Positions 16,989 through 25,976 of a stretch of DNA of 64,000 nucleotides are shown one piece after another. Both the position numbers and the translations under genes were made by a program. The stretch is taken from the NCBI RefSeq assembly GCF_004310425.1, contig NZ_SIUB01000001.1, positions 186,001 to 250,000 of the forward strand. Direction: 5' to 3'. This DNA is from Hansschlegelia quercus (GTDB taxonomy: Bacteria > Pseudomonadota > Alphaproteobacteria > Rhizobiales > Methylopilaceae). Below the pieces are notes generated by a model. It saw nothing but the letters and a program-made list of their open reading frames with translations, ran no database searches and was not told the origin of the DNA. Within the stretch, counting starts at the first letter, position 1, and every line of letters starts with the position of its first letter.

Positions 16989-18143
16989 TCACTCGGCCGG
17001 GGACGCGGCTGCGGCCTGCTTGGCGACGTTGGCTGCGGGGTCGGTCGGATCCTTGCTGTTCAGCTTGAGCGCGCGGTCGATGTGGGGCTGGACGTAATCG
17101 CGCCAGATGCCCGCCAATCCGTTGGGGAAGACCAGCACCACGGCGATGAACAGCCCGCCGAGACCCAGCAGCCAAAGCTCCGGAAAGCTTTCCGACAGGC
17201 TCGTCTTGGCGAAGTTGACCGCAAGCGTCCCGTAGACGGCGCCGAGGATCGAGAGGCGACCCCCAACCGCGGTGAAGATCACCATCTCGATCGAGGGAAC
17301 GATGCCTACCAACGAAGGCGACATGAAGCCGACGTTCAAGGTGAACATCGCTCCGCCGATCGCGGCGAACACGCCGGCGAGGCAGAACACGAAGATCTGG
17401 AAGTTCGCGACCGAGTAGCCGGAGAACCGCACCCGGTCCTCCTTGTCGCGCATCGCGACCAGGATGCGGCCGAGCTTGGAGTCCCGCACATACATCGCGA
17501 AACCCACGATGCAGAGCAGCAGGATCGCGTTGACGAAATAGAGGATGAATTTGGCGCTGTCGGTCCGGATATCCCAGCCGTGCAGCGTCCGAAGATCCGT
17601 GATGCCATTCACGCCGCCGGTGTAGCCCTGCTGACCGATGATCAGGATGGTCGCGATGGCGGCGAGAGCCTGGGTGATGATCGCGAAATAGACGCCCGAG
17701 ACGCGGCGCTTGAACATCGCCGAGCCGATCACGAAGCCGAACAGCGCCGGGATCAGGATGATCAGCAGGATCGTCAGCGGCAGCGAATGGAACGGCTGCC
17801 AGAAGTACGGCAGCTCGGTGATCTGGTTCCAGTCCATGAAGTCGGGGATGCCGGGCGTCGACTGGATCTTGGTGTTCTCGACCGACGACGCCTCGAGCTT
17901 GAGGTACATCGCCATGCCGTAGCCGCCGAGGGCGAAGAAGACGCCCTGCCCCAGGGACAGGATCCCGCCGAGGCCCCAACAGAGCACCAGCCCGACGGCG
18001 ACAAAGGCGTAAGTCAGGTACTTCGCCACCAGATTGAGGCGGAACCCGTCGAGCAGAGCCGGGAAGACGACGATCAGGATGATTGCGAGCAAGCCGACCG
18101 CGATCAGGTCCTTGAGATCCATGAAGGATGGGGCGCGCTTCAT
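16989..18143 (-). CDS. urtC: Urea/amide ABC transporter permease UrtC
   Basis: LivM/UrtC-type membrane subunit of 384 aa with the marker LCWGLGGILSLGQGVFFALGGYGMAMYLKL broken over two helices near residues 50-80 and the loop QQGYTGGVNGITDL typical of UrtC. It has a hydrophilic C-terminal tail rich in Ala and Lys. The gene is packed between urtB (11 bp) and urtD (10 bp). Confidence 0.92.
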   Translation of the reverse strand: MKRAPSFMDLKDLIAVGLLAIILIVVFPALLDGFRLNLVAKYLTYAFVAVGLVLCWGLGGILSLGQGVFFALGGYGMAMYLKLEASSVENTKIQSTPGIPDFMDWNQITELPYFWQPFHSLPLTILLIILIPALFGFVIGSAMFKRRVSGVYFAIITQALAAIATILIIGQQGYTGGVNGITDLRTLHGWDIRTDSAKFILYFVNAILLLCIVGFAMYVRDSKLGRILVAMRDKEDRVRFSGYSVANFQIFVFCLAGVFAAIGGAMFTLNVGFMSPSLVGIVPSIEMVIFTAVGGRLSILGAVYGTLAVNFAKTSLSESFPELWLLGLGGLFIAVVLVFPNGLAGIWRDYVQPHIDRALKLNSKDPTDPAANVAKQAAAASPAE

Positions 18144-18154
18144 CGGGGTGCTCC

Positions 18155-19081
18155 TCAGCGCCGCACTTTGAGAGTGAACAGGCCCTGGGGCCGCAGCATC
18201 AGGATCGCCACGACCGTCAGCAGCGTGATCACCTTCGCCATCGAGCCCGACAGGAAGAACTCGAGCGTCGACTGGGTCTGAGAGATCGAGAAGGCGGACG
18301 CGATCGTGCCGAACAGGCTGGCGGCGCCGCCGAAGACGACGATGAGGAAGGTGTCGACGATGTAGAGCTGGCCGGACGTCGGCCCCGTAGAGCCGATCAT
18401 CGTGAAGGCCGAGCCCGCGACGCCGGCGATGCCGCAGCCGAGGCCGAACGTCATGCGGTCGACCCTCTCGGTGTCGATGCCGACAGCGCCCGCCATCACC
18501 CGGTTCTGCACCACCGCGCGGACCTGACGGCCCCAGCGCGCCTTATACATGAGCAACCCGACCGCGATGGTGATCAGCGCAGTCAGGCACATCACGAAGA
18601 CGCCGTTGATCGGCACTTCGATCGTGTCGGTCACAGGGAGCGACCCGAGCAGCCAGTCCGGCAACACAACGCCGACTTCGCGAGGGCCGAACACCGAGCG
18701 GTAGGTCTGCTGCAGGATAAGGCTCAGCCCCCAGGTGGCGAGCAGGGTGTCGAGCGGCCGCTTGTAGAGGCGCTTGATCAGCGCCCATTCCACCAGCATC
18801 CCGAGCGATCCGGACGCCAGGAACGCCAACGCCATCGCCACGAAGAAGTAGCCGGGGAACAGGGAAGGCAGATAGGCGGAGAAAAACTCGGAGCAGAAAT
18901 AGGTGACGTAGGCGCCGAGGATCATGAACTCCCCGTGGGCCATGTTGATGACGCCCATCTGCCCGAAAATGATCGCGAGTCCCAGCGCCATCAGAACGTA
19001 GACGGAGAACAGGATCAGGCCTGCGAAGCCCTGCATCGCGAAAATGGAGCCGAGGTCTCCAAGCGAATAGTCGCCGAACAT
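18155..19081 (-). CDS. urtB: Urea/amide ABC transporter permease UrtB (short form)
   Basis: LivH/UrtB-type membrane subunit, 308 aa, with GLAIIFGQMGVINMAHGEFMILGAY across residues 30-55 and ARWGRQVRAVVQNRVMAGAVGI in the cytoplasmic loop. It lacks the long N-terminal periplasmic domain present in the third UrtB of this window. It lies downstream of a hairpin that separates it from urtA. Confidence 0.92.
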   Translation of the reverse strand: MFGDYSLGDLGSIFAMQGFAGLILFSVYVLMALGLAIIFGQMGVINMAHGEFMILGAYVTYFCSEFFSAYLPSLFPGYFFVAMALAFLASGSLGMLVEWALIKRLYKRPLDTLLATWGLSLILQQTYRSVFGPREVGVVLPDWLLGSLPVTDTIEVPINGVFVMCLTALITIAVGLLMYKARWGRQVRAVVQNRVMAGAVGIDTERVDRMTFGLGCGIAGVAGSAFTMIGSTGPTSGQLYIVDTFLIVVFGGAASLFGTIASAFSISQTQSTLEFFLSGSMAKVITLLTVVAILMLRPQGLFTLKVRR

Positions 19082-19120
19082 CTTCTTCCCCCAGCCGCGC
19101 CGCCGGCCTTTTCGTCACAA

Positions 19121-19155
19121 AGAAGAATGGCCGGGGCGAGCGAGGCGCCCCGGCC
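19121..19155 (-). terminator. Hairpin between urtA and urtB of the second transporter
   Basis: On the - strand GGCCGGGGCG and CGCCCCGGCC (plus-strand 19146-19155 and 19129-19138) form a perfect 10-bp stem with a 7-nt loop, followed by ATTCTTCT. It occupies the same position as the hairpin at 2015-2042 in the first operon and should lower expression of the downstream membrane genes relative to the binding protein. Confidence 0.65.
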
Positions 19156-19172
19156 GCAGGATCGTCAGACGA

Positions 19173-20432
19173 TCACTGGTAGCCCTTTGGGAAGGGGTTC
19201 GGCTCGATGAGGTCCGGGCTCTCGTAGACCACCTTGAACTGACCGTCCTTCTGGGCGAGCCCGACGCGGGTCCTGGACCAGAGATGATGGTTCTCGTGGA
19301 TCTTGACGTAGCCTTCCGGCGCCTTGGTGAACTCGATGCCGGGCGAGGCTGCGGCAATCTTGTCGATGTCGAAGGAGCCGGCCTTCTCGACAGTCATTTT
19401 CCAGAGCCAAGGCCCGAGATAGGCGGCTTGGGTGACGTCGCCGATCACGGTCTTCTCGCCCCACATCTTCTTGAAGGCGGCGACGAATTCCTTGTTGTTC
19501 GGATTGTCGAGCGACTGGAAGTACTTCATGCAGGCGTAAGCGCCCGCGATGTTGTCGCCGCCGATGCCGTCGATCTCATCCTCGGTGACCGAGATAGTCA
19601 TCAGGGTCTGCTTCTCGAGATTGATGCCGGCCGCCTTCAGCTGCTTGTAGAACGCGACGTTCGAGCCGCCGACCACGTCCGTGAAGATCACGTCCGGCTT
19701 GGTCAGCTTCAGCTTGTTGATCACCGAGTTGAACTGGGTATGGCCGAGCGGGAAGTACTCTTCGCCGACGACCTTCGTCCCCTTCATGAAGTTTTCGATG
19801 TGCTTGCGCGCGATCTTGTTGGACGTGCGCGGCCAGATGTAATCCGAGCCGATGAAGAAGAAGGTCTTTGCCCCCTTCTCTTTCACGACCCAGTTGAGGC
19901 CGGCGAGGATCTGCTGGGTTGCTTCCTGGCCGGTGTAGATCACGTTTTTGGACTGCTCCAGACCTTCGTAGAAGGTCGGATAGTACAGCATGCCGTTGTA
20001 CTGCTCGATCACCGGCAGCACGGCCTTGCGCGACGCCGAGGTCCAGCAGCCCATGATCGCCGCCACCTTGTCCTGGACCAGCAGCTTCTTCGCCTTCTCG
20101 GCGAAGGTCGGCCAGTCGGACGCGCCGTCCTCCTGGACGAACTTGATCTTGCGGCCGAGCACGCCGCCCATTTCGTTGATCTGCGAGATCGCGAGCTTCT
20201 CGGCCTGGATTGACCCCGTCTCCGAGATCGCCATCGTGCCGGTGACGGAATGCAGGATGCCGACCGTCACTTCGGTATCCGTGACCGCAAGCCCGGTGGT
20301 GTTGACCGCCGAGGTCGCGGGCGTGTCGGCAAAGGCCACCTTCGGAAACAGGCCTGCCAGCGGCGCGGCCGCTATGCCCATCAGTAGCTGGCGGCGCAGC
20401 CGCGATTGGAGCTGGTCGTCCGGTCCGGCCAT
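19173..20432 (-). CDS. urtA: Urea/amide ABC transporter substrate-binding protein UrtA
   Basis: Periplasmic binding protein of 419 aa, close to canonical UrtA: VTVGILHSVTGTMAISETG, EDGASDWPTFAEKAKKLL, MGCWTSASRKAVLP and MLYYPTFYEGLEQSKN. It carries a signal peptide with an RR pair (SRLRRQLLMGIAAAPLAGLFP...FADTP). The start at 20432 follows GGAGAG and removes nine residues from the longest frame. It is first gene of the second transporter operon, which ends in fmdA-fmdB. Urea or formamide is the likely ligand. Confidence 0.92.
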   Translation of the reverse strand: MAGPDDQLQSRLRRQLLMGIAAAPLAGLFPKVAFADTPATSAVNTTGLAVTDTEVTVGILHSVTGTMAISETGSIQAEKLAISQINEMGGVLGRKIKFVQEDGASDWPTFAEKAKKLLVQDKVAAIMGCWTSASRKAVLPVIEQYNGMLYYPTFYEGLEQSKNVIYTGQEATQQILAGLNWVVKEKGAKTFFFIGSDYIWPRTSNKIARKHIENFMKGTKVVGEEYFPLGHTQFNSVINKLKLTKPDVIFTDVVGGSNVAFYKQLKAAGINLEKQTLMTISVTEDEIDGIGGDNIAGAYACMKYFQSLDNPNNKEFVAAFKKMWGEKTVIGDVTQAAYLGPWLWKMTVEKAGSFDIDKIAAASPGIEFTKAPEGYVKIHENHHLWSRTRVGLAQKDGQFKVVYESPDLIEPNPFPKGYQ

Positions 20433-20503
20433 CGATCTCTCCGCATCCCCCAGCCTCAATCGAGGCGACTGTGGCTAGGCTGATCCGGGTTTTGCGATGC
20501 AGC

Positions 20504-20525
20504 ATATACGTCGGTTGACGTATAT
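20504..20525. promoter_or_regulatory. Perfect 9-bp inverted repeat in the divergent promoter region
   Basis: ATATACGTC (20504-20512) and GACGTATAT (20517-20525) are perfect inverted copies separated by GGTT. The site lies 72 bp upstream of urtA (- strand) and about 190 bp upstream of the sensor chimera (+ strand). TTGACG sits inside it at 20515-20520. This is a textbook dimeric operator geometry; the LuxR-type regulator encoded at 24084 is one candidate. Confidence 0.6.
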
Positions 20526-20713
20526 CGGCCTGAGACCGAGGCCGCCTATCGTGCGGACAGCGCGCGAGGACGAATTTTCGAAATGATCTGAGTGGCTCCG
20601 CCGAACAGGCAAGCGTCTTGCTTGTCGTCTTGGGCGTCAGGATTGTTGGAGGGGTCTATTTTGCGCTGCGGCGGGGCGAGCGGCGGTTTGGACTGCGGAT
20701 TGCAGGTCGAGCC

Positions 20714-23700
20714 ATGACCGACCGCCTCCGCATCATTCCCGTGCGCCGTCGCTATAATCAGTGGGTCGCTGACGAGACGCTTGAGGATTACGCGCTTCGC
20801 TTCACCGCCAAGAGCGCCAGGCGGTGGTCCGCGGTTCGGGTGGGCAACACAGCGCTCGGGGCAGTCTCGTTCCTGGCGCTGGAAGCGATCGGCGGTGCGA
20901 TCACCCTGAGCTACGGCTTCGAGAACGCGGTCGCCGCGATTGCCGTCGTATCGGCGCTGATCTTCCTTACCGGCCTGCCGATCGCCTATTACGCGGCGCG
21001 CGACGGCGTCGACATCGACCTGCTGACCCGCGGCGCCGGCTTCGGCTACATCGGATCGACGATCACATCGCTGATCTATGCCTCTTTCACCTTCATCTTC
21101 TTCGCCATCGAGGCGGTCATCATGGCGCTCGCGCTGCAGCTCTGCTTCGGGCTGCCGCTCGCGATCGGCTATGTGGTATCGGCGATCGCGGTGATCCCGA
21201 TCGTGACCCACGGCATCGCGTGGATTAGCCGGTTCCAAGTCTGGACCCAGCCGCTCTGGATCGCCCTTCATCTCGCGCCGCTGACCTTCATCGCGCTTCA
21301 GGACGACGCGAGCTTTGCGGAATGGACCGGCTATTCCGGCGCAACGGTTCACGGCGGAGACCTCAACCTGCTGGGCGCGGGGGCCGCCGGCGCGGTGGTG
21401 TTTGCGCTCGTCGCGCAGATCGGAGAGCAGGTCGACATCCTGCGCTTCATGCCGGAACGGAAGGTCTCCGGACGGCTCGGCTGGTGGGCCGCGCTGATCG
21501 CCTCCGGGCCGGGCTGGATCGTGCCCGGCGCGGTGAAGATGGCGATCGGCTCCTTCCTCGCTGTGCTCGCGATGTCGCACGGCGTCCCGGCGTCTCATGC
21601 CGGCGAGCCGACCCAGATGTACCTCGTCGCCTTCGGCTACGTGTCATCGTCGCCGCAGGTGGCGCTTGCTCTGACCGGGGCGTTCGTCGTGGTCTCGCAG
21701 CTGAAGATCAACGTCACCAACGCCTACGCCGGCTCGATCGCCTGGTCGAACTTCTTCTCGCGGCTGACCCACGCCCATCCCGGGCGGATCGTGTGGCTGT
21801 TCTTCAACGTCGCGATCGCGGTGCTCCTGATGGAGGCCGGCATCTACAAGACGCTGGAACAGACGCTCGGGCTCTATTCGGTGGTCGCCGTCGCCTGGGT
21901 CGGAGCGCTCGTCGCGGACCTCACCATCAACAAGCCGCTCGGCCTCAGCCCGCGCCGCATCGAGTTCAAGCGAGCCCATCTCTACGACGTCAATCCGGTG
22001 GGCGTCGGCGCCATGGTGCTAGCGACCGTGGCCGCGATCACCTCATATGCCGGCGTCTTCGGGATCTACGCGCAGGCGCTGGCGCCCTTCATCGCGCTCG
22101 TGGTGGCGTTTCTCGCGGCGCCCGTGATCGCGCTTGCGACGGGCGGGCGCTTCTATCTCGCGCGCAAGCCTCGGGCCGAATGGCGACTTAGGCCTTCGCT
22201 CGCCTGCGCGGTTTGCGAGAACGCGTTCGAGCCCGAGGACATGGCGCATTGTCCGGTCTATTCCGGGCCGATCTGTTCGCTGTGCTGTTCGATCGACGCG
22301 CGCTGCCGGGACGGCTGCAAGCCGCACGCTCGCTATCAGGCGCAGGTGGTGGGTCTGCTCGCGGCCATCCTGCCAGACTGGTCCATCAGCCGCCTGAACA
22401 CGCGCACCGGCCACTTCTTCGGCGTGTTCGTGACCCTGTGCGGCATCCTCGGCCTCGTTCTGTCGCTCGTCCATTTCCTCGCCGTCCAGGCGGCGCCGAA
22501 AGAGGCGGCCGCGGTCGCGGGCGCGCTTTGGGCGGTGTTCCTGATCCTTGTGATCATAGCCGGCGTCGCGGCATGGCTGTTCGTGCTCGCCCAGGAGAGC
22601 CGGGAGATCGCGCAGGACGAAAGCTCGCGCCAGACCTCGCTGCTGATGCGCGAGATCGGGGCGCACAAGAAGACCGACGCGGCCCTCCAGCGCGCCAAAG
22701 AGGTGGCGGAGGCCGCAAACCTCGCGAAGAGCCGCTACGTCGTCGGCATCAATCACGAACTCCGCACGCCGCTCAACGCCGTGCTCGGCTATGCGCAGTT
22801 GCTCGACGCAGACGCCGGGTTGTCTCCCAAGACCCAAAAGGGCGTTCGGGTCATCCGCCGCAGCGCCGAGCATCTGTCCGGGCTGATCGACGGCCTGCTC
22901 GATATCGCCAAGGTCGAGGCCGGACGGCTGAAGCTGTCGCGCGATGAGGTCTGGACGGGGGCTTTCCTCGATCAGCTCGCAGACATGTTCCGCCTGCAGG
23001 CGACCGCGAAGGGCATCGACTTTGCGTTCAGTGGCGCGGGGTCGCTGCCGCCCGTGGTGCGCGCCGACGAGAAGCGGCTCAGGCAGGTGCTGATCAACCT
23101 GCTGTCCAATGCGGTGAAATTCACCGATTCCGGCCGCGTCTCGCTCCAGGTCACTTACCGCAGTCAGGTTGCCGAGTTCGAGATCGCCGACACCGGCGTC
23201 GGCATCCGTCCCGAAGACGCCGAGCGCGTGTTCGAGCCGTTCGAACGCGGCGCGATGAGCCGCGCTCAGCTCCAGCCCGGCATGGGGCTCGGCCTCACCA
23301 TCACCAAGCTGCTGGTCGAGATCATGGGCGGCGAGATTCTGCTCACGAGCACGCCCGGCCAGGGCTCGACATTCCGCGTCAGGCTGATGCTCGCCCATGT
23401 CGCGGACGCGCGCCCCCCGGCGGCCGCCAGGGCGCGCGTCCTTGGCTATACCGGCCGGCGTCGGGTCGTGCTCGTGGCCGACGACGACGATGACCAGCGC
23501 AACCTGATGCGCGAGGCCCTGGAGCCGATCGGCTTCATGGTCGTGACAGCGACCGACGGCGTCGCTGCGATGACGATCGCCGAGGAGTGCAGGCCGGACT
23601 TGGTGCTGCTCGACATCTCGATGCCCGGAATGTCCGGCTGGGACGTGGCGCGCAGGCTGCGCGAGACCGGTCACGACGCCCCGATCGTGATGATGTCCGC

Positions 23701-24091
23701 GAGCATCGGCGACACCGCCTCGCAGCCGGCCCGGGCGCCGGATCATAACGGAGCGATCTCCAAGCCGGTCGATCTCCAGGCGCTGATGACTCGCGTCGAG
23801 GCCCTTCTCGGCCTGAGCTACGTGACGGAGAGCGAGAGCGGGGGTCCCGCGCACGCCAATTCGCCGGAAGAGCACGCCCGGCCGGCGGCGCGCCATGTCG
23901 AGGAACTCGCTCGGCTGGGGGAAATCGGCTACGTCAGCGGCATCGAGTCCAAGCTCGCCGAGCTGGAAGCCGCCGATCTCGGGACCGGCGCATTCGTCAC
24001 GGCGGCGCGCGAGCGCATCCGCGCGTTCGATCTCCGCGGCTACATGGCGCTGCTCGAGCGCCGGAATGTGCCCGAGACCGCCGATGACTGA
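20714..24091 (+). CDS. NCS1-type transporter / hybrid sensor histidine kinase chimera
   Basis: Membrane protein of 1125 aa. Residues 1-490 are a 12-helix nucleobase:cation symporter-1 (cytosine/allantoin permease-like) domain. Residues 498-536 form a cysteine-rich insert with eight or more Cys in CxxC-like pairs, probably a zinc knuckle. Two more membrane segments (about 560-650) lead to a HisKA domain with phospho-acceptor His681 (NHELRTPL), an HATPase domain (NLLSNAVKFTD, DTGVGI, GMGLGLTI) and a receiver with Asp967 (LLDISMPG). An alpha-helical tail of about 120 residues ends the protein. The start at 20714 gives the ETLEDYALRFTAKSARRWS N-terminus; a TTG at 20618 is the alternative. It overlaps the response-regulator gene by 8 bp and diverges from the urtA-fmdA operon. 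It likely senses an amide, urea or nucleobase through the transporter fold. Confidence 0.88.
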   Translation: MTDRLRIIPVRRRYNQWVADETLEDYALRFTAKSARRWSAVRVGNTALGAVSFLALEAIGGAITLSYGFENAVAAIAVVSALIFLTGLPIAYYAARDGVDIDLLTRGAGFGYIGSTITSLIYASFTFIFFAIEAVIMALALQLCFGLPLAIGYVVSAIAVIPIVTHGIAWISRFQVWTQPLWIALHLAPLTFIALQDDASFAEWTGYSGATVHGGDLNLLGAGAAGAVVFALVAQIGEQVDILRFMPERKVSGRLGWWAALIASGPGWIVPGAVKMAIGSFLAVLAMSHGVPASHAGEPTQMYLVAFGYVSSSPQVALALTGAFVVVSQLKINVTNAYAGSIAWSNFFSRLTHAHPGRIVWLFFNVAIAVLLMEAGIYKTLEQTLGLYSVVAVAWVGALVADLTINKPLGLSPRRIEFKRAHLYDVNPVGVGAMVLATVAAITSYAGVFGIYAQALAPFIALVVAFLAAPVIALATGGRFYLARKPRAEWRLRPSLACAVCENAFEPEDMAHCPVYSGPICSLCCSIDARCRDGCKPHARYQAQVVGLLAAILPDWSISRLNTRTGHFFGVFVTLCGILGLVLSLVHFLAVQAAPKEAAAVAGALWAVFLILVIIAGVAAWLFVLAQESREIAQDESSRQTSLLMREIGAHKKTDAALQRAKEVAEAANLAKSRYVVGINHELRTPLNAVLGYAQLLDADAGLSPKTQKGVRVIRRSAEHLSGLIDGLLDIAKVEAGRLKLSRDEVWTGAFLDQLADMFRLQATAKGIDFAFSGAGSLPPVVRADEKRLRQVLINLLSNAVKFTDSGRVSLQVTYRSQVAEFEIADTGVGIRPEDAERVFEPFERGAMSRAQLQPGMGLGLTITKLLVEIMGGEILLTSTPGQGSTFRVRLMLAHVADARPPAAARARVLGYTGRRRVVLVADDDDDQRNLMREALEPIGFMVVTATDGVAAMTIAEECRPDLVLLDISMPGMSGWDVARRLRETGHDAPIVMMSASIGDTASQPARAPDHNGAISKPVDLQALMTRVEALLGLSYVTESESGGPAHANSPEEHARPAARHVEELARLGEIGYVSGIESKLAELEAADLGTGAFVTAARERIRAFDLRGYMALLERRNVPETADD

Positions 24092-25001
24092 GCCTGCGCC
24101 ACGCACAGTCGTGCTCGTGGTCGACGACAGCCCCGAGACGCTCGCGATGCTGACGGAGGCGCTGGAGCGGACCGGGGCGGTCGTCCTAGTCGCCACGGAC
24201 GGCGAGCGCGCGCTCGCCGCGGTTGAACGCGTGGCGCCGGACCTCATCCTGCTCGACGCGGTTATGCCCGGCCTCGATGGCTTCGAGACCTGTCGCCGAC
24301 TGAAGAAGCTCTCGGCGCTGACGCACGTGCCGGTGATCTTCATGACGGGCCTCAAGGAGACCGACCGCATCGTCGAGGGACTTGAGGCCGGCGGCGTCGA
24401 CTACGTCACTAAGCCCATTGTGATCGACGAGTTGCTGGCGCGCATCCGGGTCCATATCGACAACGCCCGCCTGTCGCGGAGCGCCCGCGCGGCGCTCGAC
24501 ACCACGGGGCGCTTCCTGTTCGCGGCCGACAGGAACGGTCGTCTGCTCTGGTCGACGCCGCAGGCGACCCGGCTGCTCGCGACCGCATCACCAAACTTCA
24601 GCGCGGAAGATCTCGCATTGCCGGAGATCGTCGCCAAATGGCTCGTCGCCCGCAGCGAGGGCCGCAGCGACCAGCCTTCGGTGAGCCTTCAGGCCGGCGC
24701 CGAGGGCGCCTCGCTGGTGGTCGCCTTCGTTGGGCAGTCCGACCGGGACGAGTTGCTGCTCCGCGTCACGCAGGAAGGCGGCTCGGACTACGCCGCCCTG
24801 TTCAAGGATCGCCTGGGCGTCACCACGCGCGAGGCCGACGTCCTGCTATGGATCGCCCGCGGGAAGTCGAACCGCGACATCGGCGAGATCCTGGGCATGA
24901 GCCCGCGGACCGTGAACAAACATCTGGAGCAGATCTACGTGAAGCTCGGCGTCGAAAACCGTGCGGCGGCGGCCGCCGCCGCCGTCCGCGTCCTGCAGTA
25001 G
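24084..25001 (+). CDS. LuxR-type DNA-binding response regulator
   Basis: Protein of 305 aa. An N-terminal receiver (VDDSPE acidic pocket, phospho-acceptor Asp58 in LLDAVMPG, Lys in TKP) is followed by a middle region of about 110 residues that looks like a degenerate PAS-like fold (GRFLFAADRNGRLLWSTP). A C-terminal LuxR helix-turn-helix closes it (LTTREADVLLWIARGKSNRDIGEILGMSPRTV split across helices). The start overlaps the sensor gene's stop. It is the cognate output of the NCS1-kinase chimera and a candidate activator of the divergent urt-fmdA operon. Confidence 0.9.
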   Translation: MTEPAPRTVVLVVDDSPETLAMLTEALERTGAVVLVATDGERALAAVERVAPDLILLDAVMPGLDGFETCRRLKKLSALTHVPVIFMTGLKETDRIVEGLEAGGVDYVTKPIVIDELLARIRVHIDNARLSRSARAALDTTGRFLFAADRNGRLLWSTPQATRLLATASPNFSAEDLALPEIVAKWLVARSEGRSDQPSVSLQAGAEGASLVVAFVGQSDRDELLLRVTQEGGSDYAALFKDRLGVTTREADVLLWIARGKSNRDIGEILGMSPRTVNKHLEQIYVKLGVENRAAAAAAAVRVLQ

Positions 25002-25011
25002 CGCGCCCCGC

Positions 25012-25950
25012 TCAGATCAACGCCTTCGGCAACATCATGTGGATGCCTTTGTTGCCGTCGACGAGCTGCGTCACCCGCAGGTTCCCGGCGAGCGAGCACA
25101 GCATGTAAGCCTCGTTGCGGGTGAGGTTGGAGCGCAAGCAGACGTGACGGACCATCTCGCGCACCGCCTGCTTGGCGGCGTCGTCGAGGTCTTCGTCGAG
25201 GCCGATCGACATCAGGTGCGTTTCGTTCTCCGCGAAGGGGAAGTCGATCGCGAGGTCCTTGCGGACGGTAAGGCGGAATGTGCCCTCGAGGCCGGTCTCG
25301 AGCGCGGTGATGCAGACCTCGCCGTCGCCCTGCACGCCATGGCCGTCGCCCGCGAAGAACAGCGCGCCTTCGTTGAAGACCGGCAGATAGAGCGTCGCCC
25401 CCGGCTTCAGCTCCTTATTGTCCATGTTGCCGCCGAAGGCGCGTGGGACGGGCGAGCCGCAGCGGCCCCATGCGGGAGGCGGCGCAACGCCCATAATGCC
25501 GAAGAACGGGTCGAGCGGCACCTCCACGCCCCAGGGAAGCCTGCAGACGCCGGCCGCCGTGTCGATCGCGGGGTGGATCGTTTCATAGTCGGTGAACTCG
25601 TCCGGCAGCGTGCCGAGCAGCGGCAGAATCGCGACGAAGCCCCAGTCCATCGTGGGCTTGGCTTCGAGGATGTCGATCTGAAGCGCGTCACCCGGCTCCG
25701 CGCCCTCCACGAAGATCGGCCCGGTGATGAAGTGCGGCCCCCCGCCCTGCTGCAGCGTGTCGAGCGCGGCCAGATAGTCCGCTGGCGCCTTCGAGGAGTC
25801 CGGCGGCAGGCACTCCTTGCCGCCAGCGGGGAACGAGGTGAGCGTCACGGTGTCGCCGGAGGCGATGCGCACGACCGGCTTGAGCGCGCTGTCGAGATAG
25901 CCCCAGACCATGTTCTCGGGCGCGGAGGAGATCGTGTGGTGACGGGCCAT
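25012..25950 (-). CDS. Acetamidase/formamidase family protein (second copy)
   Basis: Amidohydrolase of 312 aa from the shorter branch of the acetamidase/formamidase family. Markers are HFITGPIFVEGAEPGDALQIDILE, WGVEVPLDPFFGIMGVAPP, GGNMDNKELKPGATLYLPV, FFAGDGHGVQGDGE and ETHLMSIG. Compared with FmdA (409 aa) it lacks several insertions, so substrate range may differ (acetamide, formamide or another short amide). The gene follows urtE of the third transporter after 26 bp on the same strand and ends 10 bp from the convergent response-regulator gene. Confidence 0.9.
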   Translation of the reverse strand: MARHHTISSAPENMVWGYLDSALKPVVRIASGDTVTLTSFPAGGKECLPPDSSKAPADYLAALDTLQQGGGPHFITGPIFVEGAEPGDALQIDILEAKPTMDWGFVAILPLLGTLPDEFTDYETIHPAIDTAAGVCRLPWGVEVPLDPFFGIMGVAPPPAWGRCGSPVPRAFGGNMDNKELKPGATLYLPVFNEGALFFAGDGHGVQGDGEVCITALETGLEGTFRLTVRKDLAIDFPFAENETHLMSIGLDEDLDDAAKQAVREMVRHVCLRSNLTRNEAYMLCSLAGNLRVTQLVDGNKGIHMMLPKALI

Positions 25951-25976
25951 GGGAGCCTCGCTTTCCTGCGTTTGCT

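Noticed and set aside
16923-18281. A 452-residue + strand frame opposite urtC
   Set aside because: Low-complexity, charge-biased translation opposite a clear UrtC permease; no motif.
20618-20713. Longer start (TTG at 20618) for the sensor chimera
   Set aside because: It adds 32 residues with no similarity; the ATG at 20714 gives the usual N-terminus before the first transporter helix.
22043-24370. A 775-residue open frame on the - strand opposite the sensor chimera
   Set aside because: It is antisense to well-conserved kinase and receiver motifs; its Arg/His/Asp-rich sequence is typical of shadow frames in GC-rich DNA.
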